NCBI RefSeq assembly: GCF_027887165.1
Contig: NC_077230.1
Span: 25,015,442 to 25,079,441 of the forward strand
Source: Monodelphis domestica
Lineage: Eukaryota > Chordata > Mammalia > Didelphimorphia > Didelphidae
DNA length: 64,000 bases
Reading direction: 5' to 3'
The position numbers were made by a program, and so were the translations under genes. Below, piece after piece: positions 11,719 to 20,572 of this stretch. Under the pieces are notes generated by a model. That model did no database searches. It was not told where the DNA came from and worked only from the letters and a program-made list of their open reading frames with translations. The stretch's first letter is position 1, and each line of letters starts with the position of its first letter.

Positions 11719-11932
11719 TTTTTTTTAATTTGTTTTTTAACCTTTACCTTCTGTATTAGAATCAATAGAGTGTATTGGTTCCAAGGCAAAAGGGCAGTCA
11801 GGGCTAGGCAATGGGAGGTAAGTGACTTGCCCAGGGTCACACAGCCAGGAAACATCTGAGATCACATTTGAACCCAGGACCTCCTGCCTCTAGGCCTGGT
11901 TCTCAATCCACTCAGCCACCCAGTTGTCTCCC
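11719..11932 (-). mobile_element. MON1/SINE1-type SINE, full length
   Basis: On plus it reads AACCTTTACCTTCTGTATTA, then AAGTGACTTGCCCAGGGTCA, and closes with a CAGCCACCCAGTTGTC block. It is flanked by 9-bp direct repeats TCAGTTTAT at 11,710-11,718 and 11,933-11,941, consistent with target-site duplication. Confidence 0.9.
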
Positions 11933-11941
11933 TCAGTTTAT

Positions 11942-13539
11942 ATTTTAAAGTACCATACTTCCCAACTAAAGTTTACTTTCTGTCACAGTGATCATGGAAC
12001 CATTTTCTCCATAACTGCCACATTTTAATGTAGATTTTCCTCCCAAGAATAATCAAAAAAGGTTAATATTTCAAAAATCCATTTAAAACACAAAACCCAA
12101 ACCTTTTAGAGCCTTGTAGTTTTATCCCATGTTCTCACTATTTCATGAAATTCCTACCATGCCATCTCATTTTATACTTTTCTTTTTGTCTGAAAAAGCA
12201 AACTAGATTGCCTAGTAAATATATCAGAGTACAATGTTCTTACTAATCCCCCACCCCTACCCCCAATTAGATACATTCTTCTAGTCATAGAGCTAGACCT
12301 CAAGGAGCTTTAGAAGTCATCTTATCCATCTGATCCCTTCATTTTAAAGATAAGGAGACTCAGGCTCACAAAAGTTGGGACCTGACCAAAGCCACATAAA
12401 CCAGGATTTAAACTCAAGTCCTCTCCACCATCCCATACACTGCTTTCCAGTCCATACATTTGGTTCATGCTCACAGGTGCTATTTTTGGATCATTCTCAA
12501 TTTTGCTCTTCTCATTTCCAGCCCTTTTTCTAAAAAGTTGATCAAGGGGACACAAAAGGTGAAAGTGCAATTTGCCCTACCCTGACATTATTACAGGGTA
12601 ACTGCACAGTCATTTTCTGCTTTCCTGCCATTTAAAAAAAGCCTCCCCTTTTTCTGACAATGACCACAAGAGACTCATATCGATCATAAGTTCTCCTTAA
12701 TGAAAGTTACACGGATACCAAAGTTAATCAAGAATGGTTTATGATTTCATGATCTATAATAGTTAACCTGGCAGTTCATTTGCCCAACCCCCTCTAAATT
12801 CAGAACTAAGAAAAGTGCAGAACAGAATTCCCTAGCCTCGCTCTATAATAAAAAGGGACAATGGCATTTAAGAAACATTCCCAAGGTATCTACTTGCCTG
12901 GTTTATCATATCTTGGTTCATTATTGGAGTCGGTCTAAATGAGAAATGAGGCAACTCTTAGTAACTTATTAAATCTGAATCTTCAAGGTTTTTTTTTTGG
13001 GGGGGGGGAGGATGGGCTGAGGAAGAAACACATTACATAATAGTAAAAAAAAAAATAAAGCCATATCTCTTAAAAGCAAGCACATGAAAATAGCTTTCAA
13101 GTTCAACTTTTAAAATGCTATCAGATTTAGCAAGGTATATGCTATTGGAGAGGTATATTTTCCATCTGATGTCAATTCCATTTAATTGCTCAATACCTTT
13201 AAACCAAGGGACAAATCAGCATTCTTTAGAACTCAATTGTTCAAAACTCTTCATCTGAGGGAAAATATACCTCTCCAATTTTAAAGAGACCAAGAAACTA
13301 ATGCCAAGGCCTATCAGTTAAAAGCTTGCAAAACATGAATTAGGTCAATGATCTGGCCATCTAGTTGCTAACCATTAAAACAAGAATTTTGCCAAATTCC
13401 TTATATTTCTTTTGTTATTGTAGTACTTAATACCATAGTGACTCCAAATATATGAACAACAAAAGCTTGAATGTATGTAGATTTTTAGAAACACTTGCCT
13501 ACTAAATAAAACTAAAAGATCAAGCCAGCACTTTTTGAT
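11942..13539. other. Mostly unique sequence downstream of MID1IP1
   Basis: An old SINE-like repeat lies at 12,290-12,440 (TTAAAGATAAGGAGACTCAG). The rest, 12,450-13,540, shows no repeat I know apart from a T10G10 run at 12,989-13,008 and the inverted repeat at 13,144-13,279. The absence of young insertions so close to the gene end may reflect constraint. Confidence 0.45.
13144..13279. repeat. Perfect 20-bp inverted repeat with 96-nt loop
   Basis: ATTGGAGAGGTATATTTTCC at 13,144-13,163 is exactly complementary to 13,260-13,279. The arms lie just beyond the inferred 3' end of MID1IP1. No transposon family is recognised. Confidence 0.95.
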
Positions 13540-14769
13540 ACCAGAGAAAAAATAAAATTTATTGTTGCTTTAAAAATATCAATTAAAATTATTTATTGAA
13601 AACTAGTAATTCGTGGGATTTCAAGGATTGTATGCCAACAAAAAGTTTTGTCAAGATTAATACATTTCCTTACTTTTTTTAGAATATATTCTACATCTGG
13701 ATAAAAAAAAAGTTTTTAAATAAATGTGTACATATATAACACTGGAACCCTTCATCTGTTCTACTTAAAATAAGCCAGAATTGTCATTCGGTTCCATTTT
13801 GGAAAACAAGTCCATTTTATCACAACAATTTTTATTATTTTCATTGGCTTTGTTGCAGCCTCAACTCATAGAAGCTAGCCAAGAAAGTTACTAGCTTTAG
13901 AAACGGACAACAGTTCTCCATGACGGCGCAAGGGACAAATGTGGCGAAAGGATGAAGGCGGCAATTGCACACCCTAACGTATGAAAATTAATTTAAAAAG
14001 TAGTACCGGTTAATGACAGACCTGTGCTCTGTTTTGTGCGTTTTGTCACAAGGGAATTAGCTGCAGTTTCAGAGCACCAGAAAGGGGGAATCAGAATACT
14101 TAGACAGGGCTATTGTTACAAAAAAGAAAAAAAAAAGTAGTGCAAAACAGGAAAAACTGATGCAATCTTCCAGCAGCCCTGCTGCCGCCTCAACCACCAG
14201 CAGCGGCCGCCAGCGCCGCCACGCCTTGGAGTGCTTGAGCTTCTTTTCGGGCACCCAGCTACAATGTAAAATAACTCTGCTGCTGCAGGCAGGTCCCCCG
14301 GCTTCCCCCTGCCACCTTTTTCACTCCCCAGAAAGGGGAAGGGTGGTGGAGGCGGTGAAATAAATGGCTTGGAAGGTGCAGGATAAAGGCAGCCACATCC
14401 AAAGGGTCCTAGGACCGTTCCGATCTATGCACATTTCCAGTCTTGCCTTCCACCACAGTAGTGTTCTCCTCGGCTTATTAGGCACCTCCCCCACCAAAAA
14501 CACACACACAAAAAAACTTCTTCAGGTCACCCCAACCTTCTAACGCCGCCTGCGAACCACAAAACACAGCACTACCCGCTCCCTCTTCCATCCCTCCCCA
14601 GCCCACGTCGCTTGCTCGCTCCCCCCTTCCATTGGAGCCTTGCCCTTCATTTACACACGCCCCGCCGCGCAGGAAGAAATCATATTTAGGAGAGAAAAGA
14701 GGGAATAGAGGAAGAGGAGGTTAGAGAAGCGCGCGTAGAGGGGCCGCCCGCCCTGTCGCTTCCTCGGCC
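13540..14769 (-). other. MID1IP1: MID1IP1 3' UTR and polyadenylation signals (inferred)
   Basis: Downstream of the TGA at 14,772-14,770 there is no other gene on this strand. Minus-strand AATAAA hexamers occur at 13,836-13,831, 13,597-13,592 and 13,563-13,558. The first is followed by a GT-rich stretch within 30 bases and is a reasonable main site. A UTR of about 0.95-1.2 kb is inferred; the exact end is not visible. The stretch is free of young SINE and LINE insertions, as expected for transcribed, constrained sequence. Confidence 0.6.
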
Positions 14770-15336
14770 TCAGTGGCCCCAGTTGCCGAAGCCGATCTCC
14801 TGCTTGTATCTGTTAGTGAGAATGTTGGCTTTCCGGGTGAGTTTGGAAAGCACCATGTGCAGTCCCCGGAGGTGGTAGTGAAACTGCTTCTCCAGGTCCT
14901 CCTCCCCACCTTCTCCATCCTCCAGGCGGCTCAGGTCCATGAGAATGTCCTTGGGCTTCCAAGGGCCAGTGGGGGTCTCGTCGCCCTGCTGGGGGGTCTG
15001 CTGCAGAACGCCCCACTCGATGTCGTTCCGGATGGACTTGAGCAGCATGTAGTGACTGTACATGTCCCGGCTGGGCGAGAAGAAGCTCCCGGCAGCACTC
15101 CCGGGGCTGGGGGGACCCCCGTCTCCCAACGGAGTATCCCTCTCCTCCAAGCAGCCACCTCTGCCTCTGACCACCACCTCAACCCCTGTGTCCAGTTCTT
15201 GCTCCAGCAAGGGCACATCCCGCAGGAGGCTGGGCACCATGACTGTCTGGTCCATGTTATTCACCGCCCCGATGAAGCGGTTCATGGCGTTAAAGAGGGA
15301 GTGCTTCTGGTTGTAGGTGTCGCAGATCTGCATCAT
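14770..15336 (-). CDS. MID1IP1: MID1-interacting protein 1 (MIG12), complete single-exon reading frame
   Basis: Intact 188-codon frame of the THRSP/Spot14 family; the human protein is about 183 residues. MID1IP1 binds the E3 ligase MID1 on microtubules and, with THRSP, promotes polymerisation and activation of acetyl-CoA carboxylase, so it stimulates fatty-acid synthesis in the cytosol. Residues 1-43 ([10 protein letters not shown] start, then [20 protein letters not shown]) and 84-111 ([26 protein letters not shown]) are the conserved N-terminal blocks. Residues 44-83 and 112-127 are variable linkers rich in Gly, Pro and acidic residues, and account for the extra length. Residues 145-188 form the conserved C-terminal helix ([20 protein letters not shown], ending GFGNWGH). 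The start is the first of two tandem ATGs in a good Kozak context (ACC before ATG). The frame stays open upstream to 15,534, but that part does not resemble the family. In placentals the gene is at Xp11.4. Confidence 0.98.
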   Translation of the reverse strand: MMQICDTYNQKHSLFNAMNRFIGAVNNMDQTVMVPSLLRDVPLLEQELDTGVEVVVRGRGGCLEERDTPLGDGGPPSPGSAAGSFFSPSRDMYSHYMLLKSIRNDIEWGVLQQTPQQGDETPTGPWKPKDILMDLSRLEDGEGGEEDLEKQFHYHLRGLHMVLSKLTRKANILTNRYKQEIGFGNWGH

Positions 15337-16225
15337 GGTGGTCAAGCGGGAAAGGCGAAGAAAGAAGGGAGGAAGGGCAGGCCAGGGAGAGAAGGTGGGT
15401 GGTGGGGGGGTCTGGGAGCGCAAAGCTAGGGTTGGCTTGGGTCGGTTTGGGTGCCTGGCCTGGCCTGGCCTCCGAGGTGCGAGGATGCTCCAGAAAGCCC
15501 GTATGCGTGCACACACGGACCCAAGCACACACACCAGGGCTAACCCGGCTGGCTCGGAGAAGACAATCAGAAAATCTTCGGCAGCAGCTTCGTAAGAGGC
15601 CTGTCCTCCCCGCCTAGTCCTCCAACTCTTCCTTCCCTAGTAGGCTGGAGCCTCCACAGGATGGGTGGTTCCTCTTGGGCCACAAGGAGCCGGGGAGCTC
15701 GCTGCAGCTGCGGAGGCGGGAGGTGGAAAGCCAGCAGCAGGTAGTCGGGTGGCGGTACCGGCTAGATTAGGAGGGCAAAGGAGATGGCGATTACTCATCC
15801 GGGCGAGGGTGCCCTTGGTAGCCTCCTCCCCAACATGCACCTCCCCTCCCCTCCCCCCTCTCCCTCTTTTTCTCCCAACCCAATTAGCTCCCCCCATTGC
15901 ATCTGTTGCTAACTGACGGAAATCACTGGGTTCCCGGGGGGTGCTGAGCCCCAGCCCTCCCTTCATCCCAAGAGATGGAAAAAGAAGCAAGGGAGTCTAC
16001 TCTCCATTCCCCAAAGGAGGAAAAAACTAAACTCCTGGGCTGGGGAACAGTCACCCACGTGCATGCACTGGAATGAGAGACAGTGAAACGGCTTGCACCC
16101 ACCGGTAGTTTTCTCTTCGGTCCGCAGATTTCGGGCCGATTCAATGCCCCTGCTCTCGTCTGATGATTACTGTGGGTCTTGCGTTCGGTGGCCGGAGAGC
16201 ATCTGATGGTGATACTGGCATTGAC
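15337..16225 (-). other. MID1IP1: MID1IP1 5' leader region (inferred exon/intron)
   Basis: This lies between the TATA-directed start (about 16,225) and the ATG. Family genes keep the coding part in one exon with non-coding 5' exons. Candidate splice sites on the minus strand are a donor CCG|GTGGGTG with the exon ending at 16,103 and an acceptor GCGCTCCCAG ending at 15,412. The acceptor has only a moderate pyrimidine tract, so an unspliced leader is possible. An E-box CACGTG at 16,056-16,061 falls inside. Confidence 0.4.
16056..16061. promoter_or_regulatory. E-box CACGTG
   Basis: A palindromic E-box downstream of the inferred start site, of the type bound by USF, ChREBP/MLX or SREBP in lipogenic genes. 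The second half-site of a canonical ChoRE (5-bp spacing) is not intact. A second CACGTG is at 17,036-17,041. Confidence 0.4.
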
Positions 16226-16248
16226 CCCCTCCCCATGCCAGGTGCCGC

Positions 16249-16255
16249 ATTTATA
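16249..16255 (-). promoter_or_regulatory. TATA box of MID1IP1 proximal promoter
   Basis: The minus strand reads GCTATAAATGCGG within a GC-rich context. Transcription would begin about 30 bases downstream, near 16,225, about 0.9 kb before the ATG. Confidence 0.65.
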
Positions 16256-16352
16256 GCTGCGGAAAGGTGTTACCGCGCAGGGGCCAACCCTCACGCCGAT
16301 CTTCCTCCCTCCTTCCTTGGCAACCTGGAGAGATAAAAGGCCCAAGTCCCAG

Positions 16353-16368
16353 TGACCGCGAGTAACAC
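16353..16368 (-). promoter_or_regulatory. DR4 nuclear-receptor site, LXRE-like
   Basis: The plus strand reads TGACCGCGAGTAACAC; minus reads GTGTTACTCGCGGTCA. The mouse Srebf1c LXRE, as I remember it, is GGGTTACTGGCGGTCA, so 14 of 16 positions agree, and one of the two differences is in the 4-bp spacer. It sits about 130 bases upstream of the inferred start. LXR agonists are known to raise MIG12 expression in mammals, which fits. Binding itself is inferred. Confidence 0.55.
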
Positions 16369-16394
16369 TCAAGGATCTTTCTACACGCCGGGGT

Positions 16395-16524
16395 GGGCGG
16401 GGTCGGACAGGGCAGGGCAGAGTCTAGCAGAGCCGGGAGCCCGGGCTCCGCCTCTCGCCTGACTCTCGGGGCGGTGGGGGGAGGGGAAGCCGGCACTGCG
16501 GGTCCCCGCCCGATTTGGGGCGGG
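16395..16524. promoter_or_regulatory. GC-box (Sp1-type) cluster
   Basis: GGGCGGGG at 16,395-16,402, CCGCCTC at 16,448-16,454, GGGGCGG at 16,468-16,474, CCCCGCCC at 16,504-16,511 and GGGGCGGG at 16,517-16,524. Together with the TATA box this is a conventional strong promoter. Confidence 0.75.
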
Positions 16525-16624
16525 AAGGAGAGTTGGTTGGCTGGGACCGAAAGAGAGAGAGAGAAGGGGAGAAGAAGATGGGGTTTGGGGGATGTTAGGA
16601 GTCCCGAGTTGACGGGAGAGAGAA

Positions 16625-18480
16625 GAAAAGGAAGATGTTAAGATGTCTTGAAGACAAATACCCTATTTAATGAAAAGCAGGAAGTTTTCAGGCCCGGGCA
16701 CTGGCTGGTGCAGCCGTGAGAGAAAGAATTGCGAGGCTGGCCAGGGGTCGGGACCCGACTTTAAAGTCCTACCCCTTAGTCATCGATCTCTCCGCCCTAC
16801 TCCCTCAGGCACTGGCCTATTCTGGTCGGAAAGGAGCAGTCTGGTCCGGGGAATTGAGTAGGGCTTGGGGCTTGCCGCAGTCCTGAGTCGCCCTTTCGGT
16901 CCACCCCCACTCCCACCCCCACCCTCCAATTTATTATTAGCTGCCGGTAGGAATATATAGACTTGGGAGCTCTTCAGTGGCTTCCATCTCAGGACTCTTA
17001 TATAAGGAGAAGAAAGACCCGGGGCATGCCTAGTCCACGTGGGAAGCCACTTCATCTCCACATGCTCCTGCAACCTCCAGTTGGTCGAGATTCTTCCTCC
17101 AGTTTACTCCCTACTTCCCCTCCCCCCACGCAGGGTCATTCCATCTTTCCAAATACTTCCCAGTGATAGGGTCTTTCCAGATCTTTTCCAGCAACAGCTG
17201 CGGCTCCACAGTTTGATGATATTTTTATAACTGAGACCAGAGACTCGAGCTCTCCCTACACTCAGAACAGTTTGTGGAGTTTGTCTGTGGTCAAAGTCTT
17301 TTTTTTTTTTTTAATCAGAGCTAGAGAACCAGATTAGAGGAGGTACAGTGTATCCTTTGGTTGAGTTGGGATAAAGGGGATGGGACTGTGGGATTTAACA
17401 GAGGTGAATGGAGATTAAAAAGGAGTGAGAGAAATTCTGTATTTAAAGTATGAAGATTAAAAAACATCTCTCAGTCCAGTGTGGGGCTACTTCTGTGAAG
17501 ATTTGAAACCTTCTATAAATGAGGGCGATGCAAAATAAAGGGAGGTGATTCTCTGGGTAAACCTCTCCCTCCTCACTCATCCCGGTGTTCAAATAACCAT
17601 CTCTACTGGTCCACACTACTAGTTTGGAGGGCTTGGCATATTTAGAAGCTGTTAAACCTCTTTTGCTTTCTATTTCAAACGGTGCAAATCCCCACCACGG
17701 AAAAGAGATTTAGATCTGGAAGAGTCCTCAGATAACTTCTAGTCCAACCGGGCTCCCCTTGGCTTCCTGTGAAGAAACTGAGGCCTAGAGTTAAAGTTGT
17801 GCTGGGTTCACACTCCCAGCCATTCAGGTAGCAGAGCTGAACCAATACCACTTCAGGTCTGGATTGTCTTAAATATATATTTGCAAAACCTTATCCTATC
17901 CCAAATTGAGAATTTCCTGTTGTATTAATATAGCTTGCAATCACTTGGTGGTTAAATGTATCTTTACAAGCACAAAATGTTTCTTTCTCAATGTTTTAAT
18001 CTTTAGATCCTGTTTTCCTCCTACCTCACCCTCCCAAAACAATGGCCCTTTATACAAAGCGCAACTCAAAGGATCCTGCCAAAAGAAGCACACACCCAGA
18101 GCCAAATATTAAAAGTTGGAACAGGAGTTTAACACCCCTTACAAGGTCTGGGGACCTTGACCCTCATTTTGAGTTTATTTCCTGCATGTATCTCCAGGTT
18201 ACTCCTCCTCCCTTGGTTACATGATTTCCTGGCGTTCCTTTAGTGCCGAAAGATACAAATGACTCCTGCACCTGCATTCTCCCCACCAGAGCCCCGGATT
18301 CCACCCTCACAATGTTCTCTCAAGCTCTCCACTCCGGTAGCAACAATGCAAAAAAGATCCCGGGCCAACCATCTAATCCCAACTCTGGGTTCCAGGCCCA
18401 CGGAATCACCCCACAGCCTCTCCTCTGGCCTCAGCCAATCAACACAAGTCAGTCGCGGGTGGTTATGCTAATGATCTCCC
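16625..18480. other. Upstream region of MID1IP1, possible intron of a distal transcript
   Basis: No coding gene. It includes TATA-like CTTATATAAGG near 17,000, an E-box at 17,036-17,041, a C-rich run near 16,904-16,925, and an old SINE-like repeat at 17,695-17,850 (TGAAGAAACTGAGGCCTAGA). If the distal exon at about 18.56 kb is real, this is intronic. Confidence 0.45.
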
Positions 18481-18920
18481 TCGCCCCCAGCCAGTCAGAA
18501 GGCGCTTCCCTACCTCTTCACCCTCCCCCGCCTTCCCTTTTTCCCAGTGTCCTCTCTCACCCTCCAAGGCCGAGCTCGCTCTGGCGTCCCTGACAACGGG
18601 CGCGTGGCCAAGTCCTCCCCCGCCTGAGTCTAAACCTTTCCGAGGCCACATGACCACTTGCGGGGTCCGAGGGGGAGAAGAGGGAGTCGAGGTTGGGGTG
18701 GACGGGCTATGACTTCGGCCATGCAGTGACCGGGGCTGCTGAACGCGGGTGGCGTCTTGGCAGTGCTTCCCTCTGCCGATGAAGACTGGCAAGAAGGGAT
18801 AAGAAAATTGCCCGGTAGTAACCTCCGGCTTTGTGCGCCTGGCCGGCCCCCGAGCTCCTTTGTGTCGCCTTGAAAAGGGGCTTGTGTCAATGAGTCCCAA
18901 CTGCGTTTCAAAGTGGGGAC
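18425..18920 (-). promoter_or_regulatory. Candidate distal promoter and first exon of MID1IP1
   Basis: A second CpG-rich block (about 18,545-18,920), with a CCAAT box (18,435-18,439) and the octamer-like ATGCTAAT just below it. A strong minus-strand donor TTGGAGG|GTGAGAG puts an exon end at 18,561. A gene body from here to about 13.5 kb would span roughly 5 kb, similar to my memory of the human gene, which has alternative non-coding 5' exons. It could instead be a separate CpG promoter firing to the right. Confidence 0.4.
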
Positions 18921-19009
18921 TGCCTTGGGTCCTCAGTTTCCGGGCCTGGAAAGAAACGTGCACCCCAGCTCAGAAAAGTGGGGGTTCCCTCTCCCCCCCC
19001 CACTAGATT

Positions 19010-19975
19010 GCATTAGATTAATTCCTCTCTCTCCCTTTGTCTCTGCCTTCTCACTTAAATTCCCCCCCTGATCTCGTCTTTTTGTGTCTCAGTCTCACTC
19101 TCCTCCCCACCGCGTCCTCCTTTTCCTTCCCCGTCCTCCTTTCTTCTCTTGTCTTTCTTCTCTTTTCGGTCTCGTCACTTTTCCCCCTCCCTCGTTTTCT
19201 TCATTCTCCACTCTAACGTCTTTTTCTTTCTTCTCTGATTCTCGCCTTTATCTCTTCTCTTCAACTGTCTCTCTCCCTTCTGTTTTTTCTCTCCTTTCCA
19301 ATTCTGTCACTGTCCCTACCTCTCTCCCTCCTCTCTTCTGTCTCTATTTCTGCGTCTCTCAGAGTGCCCGTCTTCACATTATAGAATATCCTGTGTAGAT
19401 AAAAAATATAGACAAATATACCTATATCTTATTTGAACATCGTTTTTACATGCTGTCTCCCCCATTCAAATCAACCTTTCAGACAGGGACTATGTTTTCG
19501 CTTTTCTTCATGTGCCTAGTTCTTAGCACAGGGGCCTGGAACACAGTAAACAATTATTGTTTGTGAACTGACAACCCCACTCCCACCCCTCTTCTCTGTT
19601 ACCCTTCTCTTTGTGTGTCTCTCAGACTTTCTCCATTCCCTTTGACTGTGTCCTCAATTTCTGTCACCTCTTTTTGACTGTCTCTCTTCTCTCATTTTCT
19701 CTACTCCCCTTCTTTGACAGCTTTTTTCATTCCCTCTGTCTCCTTGGTCTTTCTCCTCTTCCTTGTTCCTCTAGCTTTCTCTGCCTCTCCTTTATCTTTC
19801 TATCTCTCTAACTATTCTTTTTTTCTCTCTCCTCCCCCTGTGCCTTTTTCACCGCTGGAATCTCTCATCTCTCTGTCTCTTCACTCCTGTTTTCCTGTCT
19901 CACTATAATCCTTTCTTTTTCTCTTACTCTCTCCTTCCCTCTCTGGCCATCCCCCCTTGCCTTCAGATTTGGGGA
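19010..19975 (+). repeat. Long pyrimidine-rich (C+T) domain
   Basis: Two blocks, about 19,010-19,380 and 19,580-19,970, consist largely of TCTC, CTCCC and TTCTTT units on plus, without a fixed period. A short L3 tail (19,448-19,573) separates them. Open frames within are rich in Ser, Leu, Phe and Pro and reflect composition only. Confidence 0.9.
19448..19573 (+). mobile_element. L3 LINE 3' tail
   Basis: CTGTCTCCCCCATTCAAATC, AGTTCTTAGCACAGGGGCCT and CAATTATTGTTTGTGAACTG follow the L3 3' end consensus in sense. It is embedded in the pyrimidine domain. Confidence 0.75.
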
Positions 19976-20119
19976 ACCAGGAAATCAAAAAGATATGTTG
20001 AGTTATCTTGGCACAAGTTGACATGTTTACCACCCTCCTCTCCTCCCAAATAAAACACACAACTGTCAATTTGAATACGTCCATATTTACCCAAAGTGAA
20101 ACCAAAAGAATAAATAACT

Positions 20120-20285
20120 TGACAAGATAATGATTCAAATTTACATAATACTTTACTTAACTACCTTGGAAGGTAGTCATCCCCTTTTGCAAATGGCAGA
20201 TTGTGCTTTTTTAAGAGACACAGAAATAAGTATCAGAGCTGGTGCTTAAACCCCAGTCTTCTGATTTCAAAACCAGAGCTTTCCA
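20120..20285 (-). mobile_element. MIR-type SINE, degraded
   Basis: Antisense MIR texture: a CATAATACTTTACTTAAC region, AAGTATCAGAGCTGGTGCTT and a CCAGTCTTCTGATTTC end. Confidence 0.6.
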
Positions 20286-20296
20286 TTGGCTAGGGG

Positions 20297-20399
20297 AGGG
20301 GGGGGGGGGTGAAAGGAGAGAAGGGAAAAAACATGAATCATGTAACCATGGGAAAATATTCTAAATTAATTAAATAAATACTAAATTAAAAAAAAAAAA
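20297..20399 (+). mobile_element. L1 3' terminal fragment
   Basis: A G-rich run, then ACATGAATCATGTAACCATG, TATTCTAAATTAATTAAATA and an A-tail. This is the same L1 3' end as at 835 and 22,854 but in sense orientation, only about 100 bases long. Confidence 0.85.
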
Positions 20400-20404
20400 C
20401 TAGA

Positions 20405-20572
20405 GGGGGCAGTTGGGTAGCTCAGTGGATTGAGAGCTAGCCCTAGAGATGGGAGGTCCTAGGTTCAAATCTGGCCTCAGCCACTTCCTAGCTGTGTGAC
20501 CCTGGGCAAGTCACTTGACCCTCATTGCCTAGCCCTTACCACTCTTCTGCCTTGGAGCCAATAGAACCCTCC
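20405..20572 (+). mobile_element. MON1/SINE1-type SINE, 3' truncated
   Basis: GGGCAGTTGGGTAGCTCAGT start, TGTGTGACCCTGGGCAAGTC core, and a GCCTTGGAGCCAATAGAACC end where the copy stops. Confidence 0.9.

Larger units (their letters stand above)
14530..16620. promoter_or_regulatory. CpG island over MID1IP1 coding exon and proximal promoter
   Basis: CpG dinucleotides are frequent and GC content is high from about 14.53 kb to 16.62 kb, in sharp contrast to the CpG-poor, AT-rich surroundings. The island spans the beginning of the 3' UTR, the entire reading frame, the 5' UTR and the GC-box cluster. This marks a broadly active, probably unmethylated promoter. Confidence 0.9.

Noticed and set aside
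14773-15429. 218-codon open frame on the plus strand opposite MID1IP1
   Set aside because: It is the antisense shadow of a GC-rich conserved gene; it resembles no protein, whereas the minus frame matches MID1IP1 throughout.
15337-15534. 66-residue N-terminal extension of MID1IP1 in the same frame
   Set aside because: Low-complexity Pro/Arg-rich sequence without family resemblance; the family starts at the tandem Met, which has a good Kozak context.
15637-16372. 117- and 149-codon minus frames upstream of MID1IP1
   Set aside because: They overlap the 5' leader and promoter in a CpG island, where stop codons are rare by composition.
16997-17005. TATA-like CTTATATAAGG as a further promoter
   Set aside because: No CpG enrichment or initiator context and no exon to serve; left as a note only.
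18463-18963. 166-codon minus frame
   Set aside because: Lies in the second CpG-rich block, crosses the candidate splice donor and resembles no protein.
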